NCBI GenBank assembly: GCA_026027325.1
Contig: JAMSLZ010000006.1
Coordinates: 124,001 to 188,000, forward strand
Origin: Actinomucor elegans
Lineage: Eukaryota; Mucoromycota; Mucoromycetes; Mucorales; Mucoraceae
Direction of reading: 5' to 3'
Length of the DNA stretch: 64,000 nt
In this document: positions 12,063-23,790 of the stretch, piece by piece
Layout of the letters: each line of letters begins with the position of its first letter
Numbering within the stretch: position 1 is the stretch's first letter
The notes under the pieces: model-generated
The model's input: the letters and a program-made list of their open reading frames with translations, nothing else
Told to the model about the DNA's origin: nothing
Database searches by the model: none
Translations under genes and position numbers: made by a program

Positions 12063-12925
12063 AAAAAAACCATCTAGCTAATGAGGCTTAATGTGTAATA
12101 ACACTTCGCATGGCATCTAAATCGAAACTGTGTTATAAACTGCAGTTTATTCTGAGTATGATCTATTGATAATGTGACATTTGATCGAGTTTGCACACGT
12201 CAAGTTGATTTTCCATTCCACCACCAATTTCTAAGCTCTCATGTGATTTTTGAGCTCAGAAATTGAAACATGTCGTTCTATATAGTGTTATAATAATGTC
12301 AAATCGCTACCAAAAGTTATAACAGTTATTCAAATTCTCTATCAATTCATTTTTTTTTTCATGAGTGAATATAAAAAAAAAAAAAAAATTCAAGAAAGCA
12401 AAATTTTAATGTTTTCAGAGTTATTCATTGCTTTTTCACAAAATGATATATTCACAGGCTTATTCATTAGAAGGAGCATGTATTTCAAGTTTGGCCTGAT
12501 TGTCAAAGCTTTACCTTTATTAACGGTCAAACTAGATGGTATTTTAGGACTGGAAGAAGGGTTTTCATCGATTCCCAAATTCAATCGTCTTTGTCCAATA
12601 AAATGAGTCCTTCCTCAGTTTGACAACATGGCCTGATAGGCCAGAACGGAAGGGATATAGGCTCTATAGAAATGAAACAGATACATGGAAGTCATCTAGT
12701 AATTGTAAACTCATGTCTGTGTAATATTTTCAATTTAAAGGAAGGAACATCTATGATACTACCTTGTCGAAAACTAAATGTTGCTCAAATAGTACAACCA
12801 AAAAACCGCTCATTGGACTGTTGATATTGTAATTCTTTTGGTGGTATTTATTATAGTAAACGATCGAAAAAGAGAAATTCAATTAATGAAACTATTCTAA
12901 CAAATAATATCCATTTTATCAGGAA
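12063..12925. other. Intergenic, no gene seen
   Basis: Convergent gap between VPS51 and the DUF3472 gene. Overlapping reading frames on both strands at 12361-12606 have no recognisable features and contain an A15 tract; I regard them as chance. Confidence 0.5.
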
Positions 12926-13696
12926 TTATTGAGGGTTGGTAGGAGGGTAGATACCACGGTTTTTTGGTCCATCAATTCTCATATAAACTTCCTTAGAAGG
13001 ACCAACGTTCTGCTTTTGTTCCCAATATTCAGCACTGCTAGAAGGATCAGTATGCGTAAACGAGGCCATTTCAGTAATACGGGCTTTCTTTCCAAGAGTA
13101 TTGGTGATAGTAAAGTTTCCATAGAAACCTTCGCGCACAGCTGTCTGATCATGTCCAAAGTTTTCCAAAAACCCATAGAGACCTTTCAAATGAGTCGGCT
13201 GTTCATTGGCAAAGAAAGTGGCAACCAGCTTCCAGTGGCTACCGTTAATGCTGTAATAACCAGAAAATTTGGTGCCATTCTTTGCTTTATTGACTGCTGA
13301 TGTCACCTTAAAGTGCACAGTTTGCTGAGGCTTCCAATTGTACCTGATGAATGCATGCGCTCCAGTACCCTCATTACCAAAGTCTTCGACAATAGCATCA
13401 TGGCCCTTAGCTACAAGGTCAACAGTACTTCCTTTTCCATTATCCCAGATGGCAAACAGGATACGACGTTCGGTTCCATAGTTGTGCTGCATGCCCATGT
13501 ACCCGACGGAGAAGCCATTAGCCATCCAGTATGTATTGGTAGGATCAGATCCAGCTGGTACTCGAATCGATGATACCATCTCATTGATATCACCAAAGTC
13601 ACCAGGTATTTTCCATGCGTTATGAACAGATACTGCGACGACCTGAGAAGCAAAGATACCAGAGATTAATAAAGAAGCGAATTGAGTAAGAAGCAT
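12926..13696 (-). CDS. Secreted DUF3472 family protein
   Basis: Single-exon gene for 256 residues. A signal peptide ([18 protein letters not shown]) is followed by one DUF3472-type domain: [77 protein letters not shown] and [14 protein letters not shown]. The family occurs in bacteria and fungi and looks like an extracellular beta-sandwich; its function is unknown. Possible N-glycosylation sites include NGT, NGS and NFT. A TATA-like CTATAAAA lies about 56 bp upstream on the minus strand (13752-13759). The lack of introns is unusual here and would fit ancient transfer or retroposition, but that is inference. Confidence 0.85.
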   Translation of the reverse strand: MLLTQFASLLISGIFASQVVAVSVHNAWKIPGDFGDINEMVSSIRVPAGSDPTNTYWMANGFSVGYMGMQHNYGTERRILFAIWDNGKGSTVDLVAKGHDAIVEDFGNEGTGAHAFIRYNWKPQQTVHFKVTSAVNKAKNGTKFSGYYSINGSHWKLVATFFANEQPTHLKGLYGFLENFGHDQTAVREGFYGNFTITNTLGKKARITEMASFTHTDPSSSAEYWEQKQNVGPSKEVYMRIDGPKNRGIYPPTNPQ

Positions 13697-13751
13697 TTTG
13701 TGTTTAAAGTTTGATTTAAGTGAGAGTTCAATAGCTGTAAATTTTATGCCA

Positions 13752-13759
13752 TTTTATAG
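13752..13759 (-). promoter_or_regulatory. TATA box of the DUF3472 gene
   Basis: CTATAAAA on the minus strand, 56 bp upstream of the ATG. Confidence 0.5.
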
Positions 13760-14634
13760 AACATTTGCTTCTAGTTATCATGCTATTTGTGTTCCCTAGA
13801 AAAATTGCACAGCAGCTTCAAGGTTAAAAGGAAGTTAATCAATTTTTAATATAGTTGCGCATCATTAATAAAAGTAATTTCATATTGAGAAGCCATTACA
13901 TATTAGGTAACATGTCAGATCACAAAGTCTTAGTTATGTGATTTCATAGTCAGCGAAATCCATGCTCAACCTAATTCATGCTCTGAATTAGATGAAAATG
14001 AAAGTAATTGCACTTGATTCAAATGAAGCAAAAGATGTACATAATCGTGATGTTAAAAGACTATAAATTCATAGCAATAGGTCAATATTTTTATGATGTT
14101 GAGTAACAATGCAGTGCATCATTAGACAGGTTGACAGCCAGATTTTTATTACTATTTAATAATTTCTTGTACTAAGGATGGTATATTTAGAACATTTACC
14201 AATTATTTTCCCCATTGTTAATGCAAGTGCATAAATCAATTGAAATACATATCGCTGTATCAGTCGATTAATATCTTGATAATCCAGCTTGTACAACTGT
14301 TAAATCAACTCCATTCGGACTGTGTTTTCTTCCGCATTATTCGTTCTAAATCTCATCACATCGAGGTTAGATCAAAGCAGTAACATTTACTTTTGGCCAA
14401 TACGGCAGTAATTTTATTCAAACATAGTTATTGAAAACGAACGGTATCCACCAAAGTGCAAGCTTTTATCTATATCCATATGAAAGAATAAGCCATTCCA
14501 ACTATCTATTATGTCCAAAGTTCTAACTGAGTATAAAAGTTTAGAGCAGTAGGCACGGGGCATTAGTAAGCATAGGGTCGCTGTTGATTTGAATGAAGCA
14601 TAAAGGTTCAATTACCAATTCTACAACTGACCAC

Positions 14635-14730
14635 ATGTTTGGTGGGCGTAGTATTCCGTCTTGAGCATGATTTACTCATCAGATGCATTTAATTGAAATC
14701 GATTGAAGGATCTATCGATTACCAAAAGAT
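14635..14730 (-). repeat. Dispersed intergenic repeat, copy 4
   Basis: The minus strand reads GATAGATCCTTCAATCGATT, then AAATGCATCTGATGAGTAAA, TCATGCTCAAGACGG and ACTACG, in family order. Confidence 0.65.
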
Positions 14731-14834
14731 TTATAATATATGAAATCAATGTAGTTTAATGTTAGTCATTGATAAACAATGTAGTATACTAATAGGACTC
14801 GAGTTAAAAAAAAATAATCCTGTTAAAAGTATGT

Positions 14835-14885
14835 AATGGCTCACTTTGAGAAAAGAATACTCATCAGATGTGGCTTTTGGAGGGA
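14835..14885 (-). repeat. Dispersed intergenic repeat, copy 5 (fragment)
   Basis: The minus strand has CCACATCTGATGAGTATTCT followed by CTCAAAGTGAGCCATTACAT, the middle and 3' blocks of the family only. Confidence 0.5.
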
Positions 14886-15639
14886 ATCAGTAAAAACATC
14901 TATAAATTAATTTATAAATTAATTTACTCATGAGTATTTTACAATCTTTTATTAGAGAACAATATATTCATGATAGTTGCTGCAATCCATTCTAAATATA
15001 TACAAGTTATAGATGCGGCACTAAACAAGGATCAGTCAAGAGATCTAATTACATTATTGAAAATGAGAGGATTAGCAAAAAAGTTATGTACCCAAACTTA
15101 GACCATTTTTTTCTGGGATATACATTAAACTGATTTCGAGTAATAGAATATCCAAACAGTCATATGTTTTAGTAACGTTTAAGCAATAGTGAAATGGACA
15201 TTTAATAGAAAATGTGTTATATATTCTTCGATATATGGAGTTATCTTTATTAAAGTTACTATTCTTAATGGCTTAGGGACGGGAAGACAAGTATCTTATA
15301 ATAAAAAAATACTTAAAAAATCAATATATCCTTACTTCTTTACTGAATCTACAGTGCTTGCCAACCATTATGTCTCGCAAATTCTTTTTATAAATGTAAA
15401 TAAAACGTCAAAAGATCTATCGAAATTCAAAAATGGTACCTACTAAAGGGCATGACCTTCATGGCTTTTCGTTTTCTTCGGGGCTAGATCTTTCGACTTG
15501 TTCTAATTTAATATTGCTTCTAATGACTTGTACATGTTTAGAATGAGCTACTGAACTCAATATTTAGCTGAATAAATTGACTATACTTTTATTTAACTAC
15601 TGATAGAAAATTTCATACATTTCAGGCTAAATTAATCAA

Positions 15640-15735
15640 TAGATCTACATATTTTCCCCATAGATTCCTGTCAAAAGTCGCACCTGACGGATGTTCTATG
15701 CTCAAAATGGGTTGCTACGTTTAATAGAGCTATCT
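15640..15735 (+). repeat. Dispersed intergenic repeat, copy 6
   Basis: It shows GTCAAAAGTCGCACCTGACG, TATGCTCAAAATGGGTTGCT and ACGTTTAATAGAGC in family order. Confidence 0.65.
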
Positions 15736-15779
15736 TTTTTTTCTTCAGTCCTATTAGCATACTATGCTTATCAATAATC

Positions 15780-15895
15780 AGCCATGAATTATGTATATTT
15801 ATGTTACATATTTCGATCTAATGACCGATTCCGGCCAATAATCATATTTAACAAGTAAATCAAGCTCAAATAAGCAGTTTCATCTATTAGAGCCG
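15780..15895 (+). repeat. Dispersed intergenic repeat, copy 7
   Basis: The 5' extension CCATGAATTATGTATATTTA is shared with copies 8 and 10, then TTTCGATCTAATGACCGATT, CAAGCTCAAATAAGCAG and TTTCATCTATTAGAGCCGTT. Confidence 0.65.
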
Positions 15896-15944
15896 TTGTC
15901 TAACTGCAATCTGCGGCAAGTTATATTTTTCAATAATCAATCGT

Positions 15945-16065
15945 GAATTACATAGATTTCATATAAGCCAATCATGATCAACAGATCTCTCAGCCGATCT
16001 TTATAAAATATCGTGTTTGTTAATAGACTGTGTTTATAGTGAGCTGATTTGATCTATTAAAACTT
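15945..16065 (+). repeat. Dispersed intergenic repeat, copy 8
   Basis: The 5' extension ATCGTGAATTACATAGATTT is followed by ATCATGATCAACAGATCTCT, CAGCCGATCT and TAGTGAGCTGATTTGATCTA. With copies 6 and 7 it forms a near-tandem cluster. Confidence 0.65.
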
Positions 16066-16518
16066 TTTTCTTTAAATGTAGATCTTGGTAATTGAGATAG
16101 TTCTGCTTCATTCTGGAGAATAGAGGCCCATGTGTTAATTCTCCCTTGTAATGTCTATGCCCACTTCAATCTCAAATGAACTATGCTTACTGTGTTCAAA
16201 ACATTTTTTTTCTTGCCTTTGCATGAAAACCCATAATAGTATTACTTTCTCCTGCTTTTGCCTAAATTCATTCAGATATCTTCAGTATGAAAATCGGTCA
16301 TACAACGAAATCTCTTCAACGCATCCGAAGCACCAATGAGCTCGCGCTTATTGCGTCTCCTACCAAAAATCACCTAATCAGAGTATTTGTTCGCGATAGA
16401 TTCCTATCAGCAGTCTCAAACATAATTGTTTTTCGTTAATAAAAAAAAAAAAAAAAATAAAGATTGCCCGTCCCTTGATTCCCCTCTTTTTCTTTTCATT
16501 ATATAGATAGATCTAAAT

Positions 16519-19500
16519 ATGACAATATCTCCAAGAAAACACGTATTAGACAGATTGGATTATTATTACAAGGTCATCAACAAGACTATCATTGCGAAAC
16601 AGAATGCTTCGAGTGGTCTGATGCCCGCTTCAACAGCTATTACGGTAAGCAGGCATTATTCTATTCCTATTCACATTTGAAGCTTACTCGATATTATCAG
16701 AGCCACGGTGATTACACTGACGCTTGGGTTAGGTACCTTAATACTACACAACAAACAAATGAAAACAAAGTTTGAACCTTAAAAAAAAAGCCGCTAATGC
16801 CTACGCTCACATTCTAGAGATAATGTATATTCAATTTATGCTGTTTACGGCCTCGCATTGGCCTATCGAAGGTTGGATGACAATACAGGAAGAGCATGTA
16901 AGTCAATGCGCTGAGAAATGTTCTCCAATGGCAATTGATCAATCACTGACCATTTCATTGTGAAACAGTCGAGCTTCAACACTCGGTTATCAAACTTATG
17001 CGGGGTCTTTTATTCTCCATGATGCGCCAATCAGCCAAAGTCGAAAAGTTCAAGCAAACACAATCGCTGGAGCATTCACTTCATGCTAAATACAATACAC
17101 AGACGGGCGCTACAGTAGTTGGTGATTTCGAATGGGGTCATTTGCAGGTACGGAAGGAGAAAAGGAGTACCAATAAGGTTCAGACTATCGACACATCTGA
17201 TAGATTGATGCTACAAGTTTCTTCTTGTTGGCATTAGCAGACATGACGTCGGGTGGATTTAACATCATTTATACGCAAGATGAAGTGGATTTTGTACAAA
17301 ATCTTGTATTCTATATAGAACGTAAGTATATGAACGTATCAGTAGATCAGGCGTGACCTCATACTTCTTCACTATCAGGTGCTTATCGTACACCTGATTA
17401 CGGTATCTGGGAAAGAGGCAATAAGATTAATCACGGTCAACCCGAATTGAATTCTTCGTCTATTGGCATGGCAGTGGCAGCCCTTCGTGCTATCAATGGT
17501 GTTAATTTATTTGGCGCTCGCGGCGGACCTTCATCTGTAAGACAAGTTACACAATTGAACGCACAAATCTAATCTCTATTTTACAAGGTTATCCATGTTT
17601 TACCAGATGAACTAACTCGCAATGCTACCACACTACACAGCTTCTTACCTCGTGAATCCAATTCGAAAGAAATTGACGGATCAGTATTATCGATCATTGG
17701 TTTTCCGGCTTTTGCTGTGGATGATCCTGAGTTGATCAAACGCACTCGAGATGAAGCTATCAAAAAGCTGGAGGGAAAATACGGAATGAAGCGATTTTTG
17801 AGAGACGGCCATCAAACTGTAGTAGAAGATACTTCCCGCTTGTATTACAATGCAAATGAACTCAAGGTGTTTGAGGATATTGAATCCGAATGGCCGTTGT
17901 TTTTCACCTACATGGTCCTTGAGGGATTGTTTACTGGAGATTTGGAACAAGCAGAGGATTATACACGAAAGTTACAGCCTTTGATTGTTAATTCAAATAG
18001 CTTAACTCAAAAGCGACCTGATGAAATCACACCGTTACCAAGCACTAGTTCTTCTTCAACTGCAAGTTCAACCCGCCGCCGTTCAGATTCTTTCCTTAAT
18101 CAAATAGACGAAGACGACGATGATGAGAATGATGATATTAATGTAAATGTACCTCTCTTACCCGAGCTTTACTTTGTACCTTCTGAAAATATCAATGCTG
18201 AAAAGCAAAACCCTCACTCTCAAAATCGCTTACCCAATGATAATTTGCCCTTGGTCTGGGCCAATTCATTGTACTTTCTGGGTGGCTTGATCACTGAAGA
18301 TTTACTTAGTCCATCCGAAGTGGATCCTCTCGGTCGTCGCTTTAACAGCTCCAAGATGGTCAAAGATACCATGATTCAAATAGTTCTCTTGTCTGAAGAT
18401 CGCGAACTTCAAAGTGCATTGTCCAATTATGGTCTCGAGACACAGACATTGTATCAAATTTCTTCTAACACGACTGTTTTACCTCCACAAGCTCTAGTTG
18501 ACGTATATGCTGGATTAGGCCTTAACACCAAGTTGGAAATGAGCGGCCGACCTAAAAGGTAAAATTAGCTATTGTTCAATGATTTCACCCATGTTAAATG
18601 TATAACCTCATAGGCCTATCGGTGTTTTGGGTACTTCGCGTCTATACAAAATTCAAGGACAAACATATGCCTTCACACCTCATTTCATGGACAATAATGA
18701 ATTCTACATCAACGCTGATCCAGATCATTTGGTATCTGAATTCGAAAGCGAGTTAAGCTTTACCAAGAAGAATTGGTATTATCCAGGCCGACCTACCATT
18801 GTTGTTTTGCTTTCGCATGCCTTGCTAGGAACAACCAAAAAGACCCATAATGTCCTTGAAAACTCTGATGCTTCCAAAAAAAACCTCTTAAACTTCTTTA
18901 CCAACTTGCGTGGTGGTTCTGCTTGTAGCGGTCATGTACGTGTCAAGCTTTGCCGATTGGCAGAAGCAATCAACACTAGCAGCATTCAATCATTGGACTT
19001 TTTGATAAACAAGCCTGAAGTCAACTGGAAGCGCATCTTGCGCGTGGCTCATGAATCTCAAAATTCACTTCACAAGAAAAAGTTGGGTTACAATAAGCGA
19101 AAGACAGAAGCTAGCACGCCTGGTCATCGCACACCTGGTGGTCCAGGCGCAATGAGTGGAGGCAGAACGCCAAAACGCAAGAATACTACCTTTTACGGCA
19201 AATCTTTGGCCTCACCATTGGACAAGTTGCATGACGAGAACTACTTTGATGAATTAGCTAATGCCCTTACAAAGCTCAAAGCAAGTTCAGAACCTGAATT
19301 CAAGTTGAAAGCTCACAAAGACCCCAAACAAGAACCCTCTGCGACCGAATCGCCCACATCTGGATCTACGACCAATAAAACCGGATTAGTTCCAAGACAA
19401 CAGCAAGATCAAACTGGCTCTCCCCATGAAATGCTATCATTGACTCTTGGTGATTCTTCTCAGTTTAATCAGGCAGTTGAAAGTCTAACTGCTTCTGTTA

Positions 19501-21390
19501 ACTTGTATGATCAAATTGGTTAGTCTTGTGTCATTGAAAGAAAAAGAGAACGAGGATGCTGACAGTGTTGGTTTATTTATATTAGATTTGTTACAGTACT
19601 TGGTATCTTGCAGACCTATTACTTATTATATTGAAGCACTTGATACCTCCATTATGGAGTTGGTTGAAGAAGTCTATTTAAAATCCATGCGGTCTCAATA
19701 TTGGTCAATTGCCAGACAAGCTGCTGGGTTGTTGCACAAGAACGTACCTTCTTTGACTATCAATATTACGGACCTTGTTATTCGTCAAAAGCAAGTTAGT
19801 ATTGGATCAGGTCCTCAAGAGTATTTAATTTCTATGCCAGTAGCACCAGATACCCTGAACAAAATGATTAGCGAGCACTGGTAAAGTATGGTTGTTTCGC
19901 TTAAATATAGATTCATTAACTTTTTAACTGTAGTACGGATGATGTACGTGAAGGGCCCGTTGTTCAAGAGATCATCACTTATTTGGGTAGTTTGATGCGC
20001 ACTCATCCCGACATGTTTACAGGCATATTGCGTCTACGTACTCATTATATTATCATTGCTTTACGAGAAGAGATCAGTCGCATCAATCACTGTGATGAAG
20101 AAGAAGCAGTGGAGCATTTGATGCAACTATCTCCTTTTGAACTCAAATCATTACTCTTCACAGTCTTATCTGGTCCTCATCTTTGTCATGCTACCAATAT
20201 GATTGTACGAGACCGCCCTGGTGGATTCTTGATGCTATCCACTACAAATGCTCTGTCTATTCACCGTGAAGAAACTGAAAAAGAAAACAGCTACATTCCT
20301 CTTCTTTCAACTCATGCCGATAGTGTATTGTCTATCAAAGCTCAATCAGGTGGATACTTTTCTGGTAACTTTGCCAAGGTAGAAATTAACGGTTTGGTTA
20401 TGGAAGCCAATTCTCGTGGTATTCATGTATGGGCTATCGATCGTAACGAGAATATCATTCTGGAACGCGCTTCATTCGATACCCATATATCTGAAGAAGA
20501 AAGCAGAGCGTTTACCAAGTTTTTGAACTGGATATCCACTGGTATGATCATTGTGATCGCTTCCAAGGACGAGTTTATCGAAAACTTGACATCAGAAGCA
20601 ATCTTTGCTTTAGAACAGCTAGGAAGTACCAAAATTAGAGAGGTACAGTACCGCGATTCATATGTATTTATCGGAGAAAAAGGTAAAAATCGTAAACTAG
20701 TATACTTTTGGGTAAATTTGACTGATTAGATCGAATTTAGGTGACACTGGACACATTGTAGAAGCCCATCAATCATCCACCGATGGTCCCACTGACTTGA
20801 TCGAAAAGACAATCCAACTTGAGAGTAAGGCAGGTGATTCACAAGAAATTATTACTGTCGATACAATACGCAATATATTCCCCAATTCCAATGGTCGCTG
20901 GCTGCGTCGCCGTAAAAACGATGGTGCACTGAATCGTGTTCCTTCTTCCAATTTCTTTCCTCAAGTATGGACCATCCTTGACAATTCTAAAGGTATGATC
21001 ATCAAGAACCACAGCTTACCAAGTGATCCTATTGTACTGGAGAAAACACCAGAGGAGTTCAATTTTGCCCTGGCTGTAGAATCCTTCTTGGGCTGGTTCA
21101 CTGACCCTGCTGAACGTCAAGTCGCTGTTGAAGTTTTGTCGGTTCTTTATGATCAACGCCGTTCAAATCAGGGCTGGCTAGATTTGCCAGTAATCATGAG
21201 CCGTGCTATTGAGAAGTTTTGGAATAAATGGATTGATCTGAACAAAGCTTGTGTTGAACGCGGTGGCGACTTGTTTCAAAAGGGAACCCATTATGAAGCT
21301 CACATAGATTTGGCTAGAAAATTATTTTTTGATTTACCTCGAGATGGTACAGAAAGCACCTCCACTTATATTAAAGCTAGCTTAAATTAG
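16519..21390 (+). CDS. Phosphorylase b kinase regulatory subunit (alpha/beta family)
   Basis: Large regulatory subunit of the PhK alpha/beta family (GH15-like fold), which in animals binds calmodulin and controls the kinase that activates glycogen phosphorylase. The 11 exons are 16519-16644, 16701-16732, 16818-16897, 16969-17147, 17204-17321, 17379-17536, 17588-18558, 18614-19504, 19566-19880, 19934-20682 and 20741-21390, giving 1422 residues (animal alpha about 1235). The N-terminal family blocks are very clear: [82 protein letters not shown] and [10 protein letters not shown]. Lineage-specific features are an Asp-rich insert near residues 400-417 and a basic, Pro/Gly-rich stretch near 717-750. 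The C-terminus ends ASLN, not a CaaX box. Function in a fungus is inference. Confidence 0.92.
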
Positions 21391-21790
21391 ATCATCATAT
21401 CGAATAAACCATCTTATTTATTCACTCACTTTGTTATAATTAACAGCTATTTACTTGGACCTGTAACCATAAAAAGTGGTTCCAATAGAAAGAACGTATT
21501 TTATTTTACTATCTTTTGTCTCAAGGACTCGCAGACAAAAAATACACAATGAATGATGGCAATTTATAATATTACTTGTGTATTACTTGTTGCAATTAAC
21601 ATAAAGACACCAGTACTAAACCAACGTATAAAATGACAGGAAGTGAATGATCATAATGTGTATACTATCTACAGATGTTTTATATCTTTTTATTTTATTA
21701 CAATACAATACGTTTTGAAATAATAAACTGTTATGAGTTCTCTCTACTTTATATATATTATCTCAAAAAAAATAGCGTGCAACAAATGCC
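21391..21790. other. Convergent intergenic gap
   Basis: 3' regions of the kinase-subunit and Kre9/Knh1-like genes; no gene seen. Confidence 0.5.
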
Positions 21791-21814
21791 TTTTTTTTTT
21801 TTTTTTTTTTTTTT
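21791..21814. repeat. T24 homopolymer abutting a stop codon
   Basis: 24 T on the plus strand. On the minus strand the TAA stop of the Kre9/Knh1-like gene (21815-21813) runs straight into 22 further A. Confidence 0.85.
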
Positions 21815-22891
21815 ACTCAGTGATCTTGAAGGCTCCAGATTTGAAGCTACAGCTTTCGTTTATATCGCTGACCACACTTGCTTTGTAATAATAAGAAGCA
21901 TTAGCGTCGTACTTGTCACGAGGGATCTTCAAATCGTCCTTTGCAATAAAGATATTAACCAAAGTTTCGTCACCAGTCCAAACAGTATCAACCAATTCGT
22001 CATTGCCTTCAGAAACCTTGTACACTTCAAGCTTTGTTAATTTTTCAATTCCAGAAGCGCTATCACGACGGATATCAATGGAAACGTGGCTACCATAAGG
22101 AGCACTATCGCCATTCTTGGGGCTCTGGATACTCAAACCGTAACAGCCTAAGGCAACTTGAGGATCAAAAATGGTGGTATCATCCAAAGATTGAGCGTAA
22201 GATGTGAAACCAGCTTCATTAGTATGAGAACCAGTAATAACTTTGAATCTACGAGAAAACTTGATACAGTCAGGACCATGTTGCTTGTGGTCTTCACCCA
22301 TCATGTTGGTGATCCAGACACTAAATTTACATAGTATGTTAGCTTGCTTTCCAAGTTTGTACATTCGTTAGCTTACCGGTAGTAATAGTAGCCGGCAGGG
22401 ACATTAGCTGGGATATCATCTGAAATAGAAGCTTGAGAGATTAAGTTGTATTGACCAGCCCAGGTGTTTTGAATATATTTAGGCGTTTCGTTTTCAACAG
22501 AGTATAACTAAAAATTAAATGAGTAATAGTTCCTTAATCTGTAGTTATATACATACATCGACACCAGTAATTGTCTTTTGGCGATCATTGGGAACACGAG
22601 CTATTAATAACTGATTAGTATGCAGAATATGAAAAGTAATTTCCACAAAGGAAAAGCATACGTACTGACTGTAAGGGTAGTATTTTGGCCAGCAACAATA
22701 GCCTCGTTCTCAGTAGGGGCTATCACATCAAGGCCTAGCAATGCATGACGTTAGTTACTTGTCTATATTAAAATGTATATCTTATTACCGTCACAGAAAT
22801 CCTTGATAGCATCAGAATAGCTATCAGCTCTGACAGCAGTTGACAAAAAGGCAAAAGCAAAAATGGAAGCAGCAGTAATAGAAAATTTCAT
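21813..22891 (-). CDS. Secreted Kre9/Knh1-like protein, two-domain member of a tandem pair
   Basis: Five exons (22891-22789, 22734-22666, 22600-22557, 22507-22377 and 22320-21813) give 284 residues. A signal peptide ends near AVRA (residue 22). Two beta-sandwich repeats follow. The first begins LDVIAPTENEAIVAGQ and includes NTWAGQYNLIS and YYYRVWITN. The second begins LSIQSPKNGDSAPYGSH and includes TVWTGDETLVNIFIA and YYYKASVVSD, closing with CSFKSGAFKITE. This is the pattern of Kre9/Knh1-type N-terminal domains of secreted or GPI-linked wall proteins linked to beta-1,6-glucan; no GPI signal is seen here. It sits head-to-tail with a one-domain paralogue upstream. A TATA element lies at 22951-22962. 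No 3' UTR separates the stop from an A tract. Confidence 0.8.
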
Positions 22892-22950
22892 ATTGATAAG
22901 AAAGTGAAAAAAAAAGAGAAAAAACTGTAGAAAATAGCAATTGGCATTCA

Positions 22951-22962
22951 TCTAATTTATAG
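22951..22962 (-). promoter_or_regulatory. TATA box of the two-domain Kre9/Knh1-like gene
   Basis: CTATAAATTAGA on the minus strand, about 60 bp upstream of the ATG. Confidence 0.5.
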
Positions 22963-23077
22963 ACTGCAAAGAAAGAGCAAGACCCAGTTTTGAGGAGGAG
23001 TTCATAATTAAGTGATACACAGTATTCATTAAACAAGGTAATATCAAATTAACGGAATAAGACTAGACGCTTTTTAT

Positions 23078-23790
23078 TTATATTTTGATCTTGAATCTAC
23101 CAGATTCATACTGGCACTGATTACCTTCTTGTTCAACAAGTACGCTACGATTTTTTTTTTTAGTTTAATGAAACTCTTACTTGCATGTTACTTACCGGAA
23201 CCAAAAAGTATTTGGCAAGTCTTTCTTTTCAAGCTTAGTTAAATCTTGTTGAATAGCAGATACTTTCAGCAGCTCATCTTGACCAGACCAAACATCTTTT
23301 GATATCTCTTTTTCATTGTTTGAGTGTAACAATACCACTCTCAATAGCTTGGTGCTGATTGAACCAGTATTACCTATAATAAGCATAATGAATATTTGGG
23401 TCTGAGAACAATTCGCGCGCGCGCGCCTTCAACTCGCGTTGCTCTAGTTTTTTTTTGTACGTGCCCCTCTATCCCTCTTTTCTCCTATCTATTCATTACA
23501 GTCATCCCTCTCCTTATCATTATGACTTTGTAGATACCTCTCTCTGTCGTTTTATTATTAGCTGTACTTACCAAGAATTAAATAAGTGGAGGACTGGTCA
23601 TCACCTCGGTCAATAATAGAATCAGTTTTAGGGTATAGAACCTCGATACCTAAATCGAATGATAAATACTATATCATATCAGGCTTCATTTTATATTACC
23701 TTCACACTCTTGTTGCGGTAAAGCAAAAGCTGACTGAGTGATAATACAAACCACCGTCAGTGCAAATAAGAGTAAAAAGCCGTTCCTCAT
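23078..23790 (-). CDS. Small secreted Kre9/Knh1-like protein, one-domain paralogue
   Basis: Four exons (23790-23700, 23649-23572, 23373-23196 and 23144-23078) give 137 residues. A signal peptide (MRNGFLLLFALTVVCIITQ) is followed by a single domain: IEVLYPKTDSIIDRGD, DVWSGQDELLKVSAIQ, NTFWFRVLVEQEG and a closing C-x-YESGRFKIKI. The ending matches CSFKSGAFKITE of the downstream gene, and the WSGQDELL motif matches its WTGDETLV, so the two are tandem duplicates. Intron 2 (about 198 nt) is far longer than usual here and contains a (CG)n run near 23414-23427 and a CT-rich patch. Its function is probably cell-wall-associated (family inference). Confidence 0.72.

Larger units (their letters stand above)
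13697..16518. other. 2.8-kb gene desert with five dispersed-repeat copies
   Basis: No supported gene is present. It is AT-rich. It holds two reverse copies (14635-14730 and 14835-14885) and three consecutive forward copies (15640-15735, 15780-15895 and 15945-16065) of the dispersed repeat. There is also a short tandem ATAAATTAATTT duplication near 14901-14925 and an A tract at 16441-16457 just before the kinase-subunit gene. Confidence 0.6.

Noticed and set aside
12361..12606. Overlapping open frames on both strands
   Set aside because: Includes an A15 run, no conserved motif, no splice or leader evidence.
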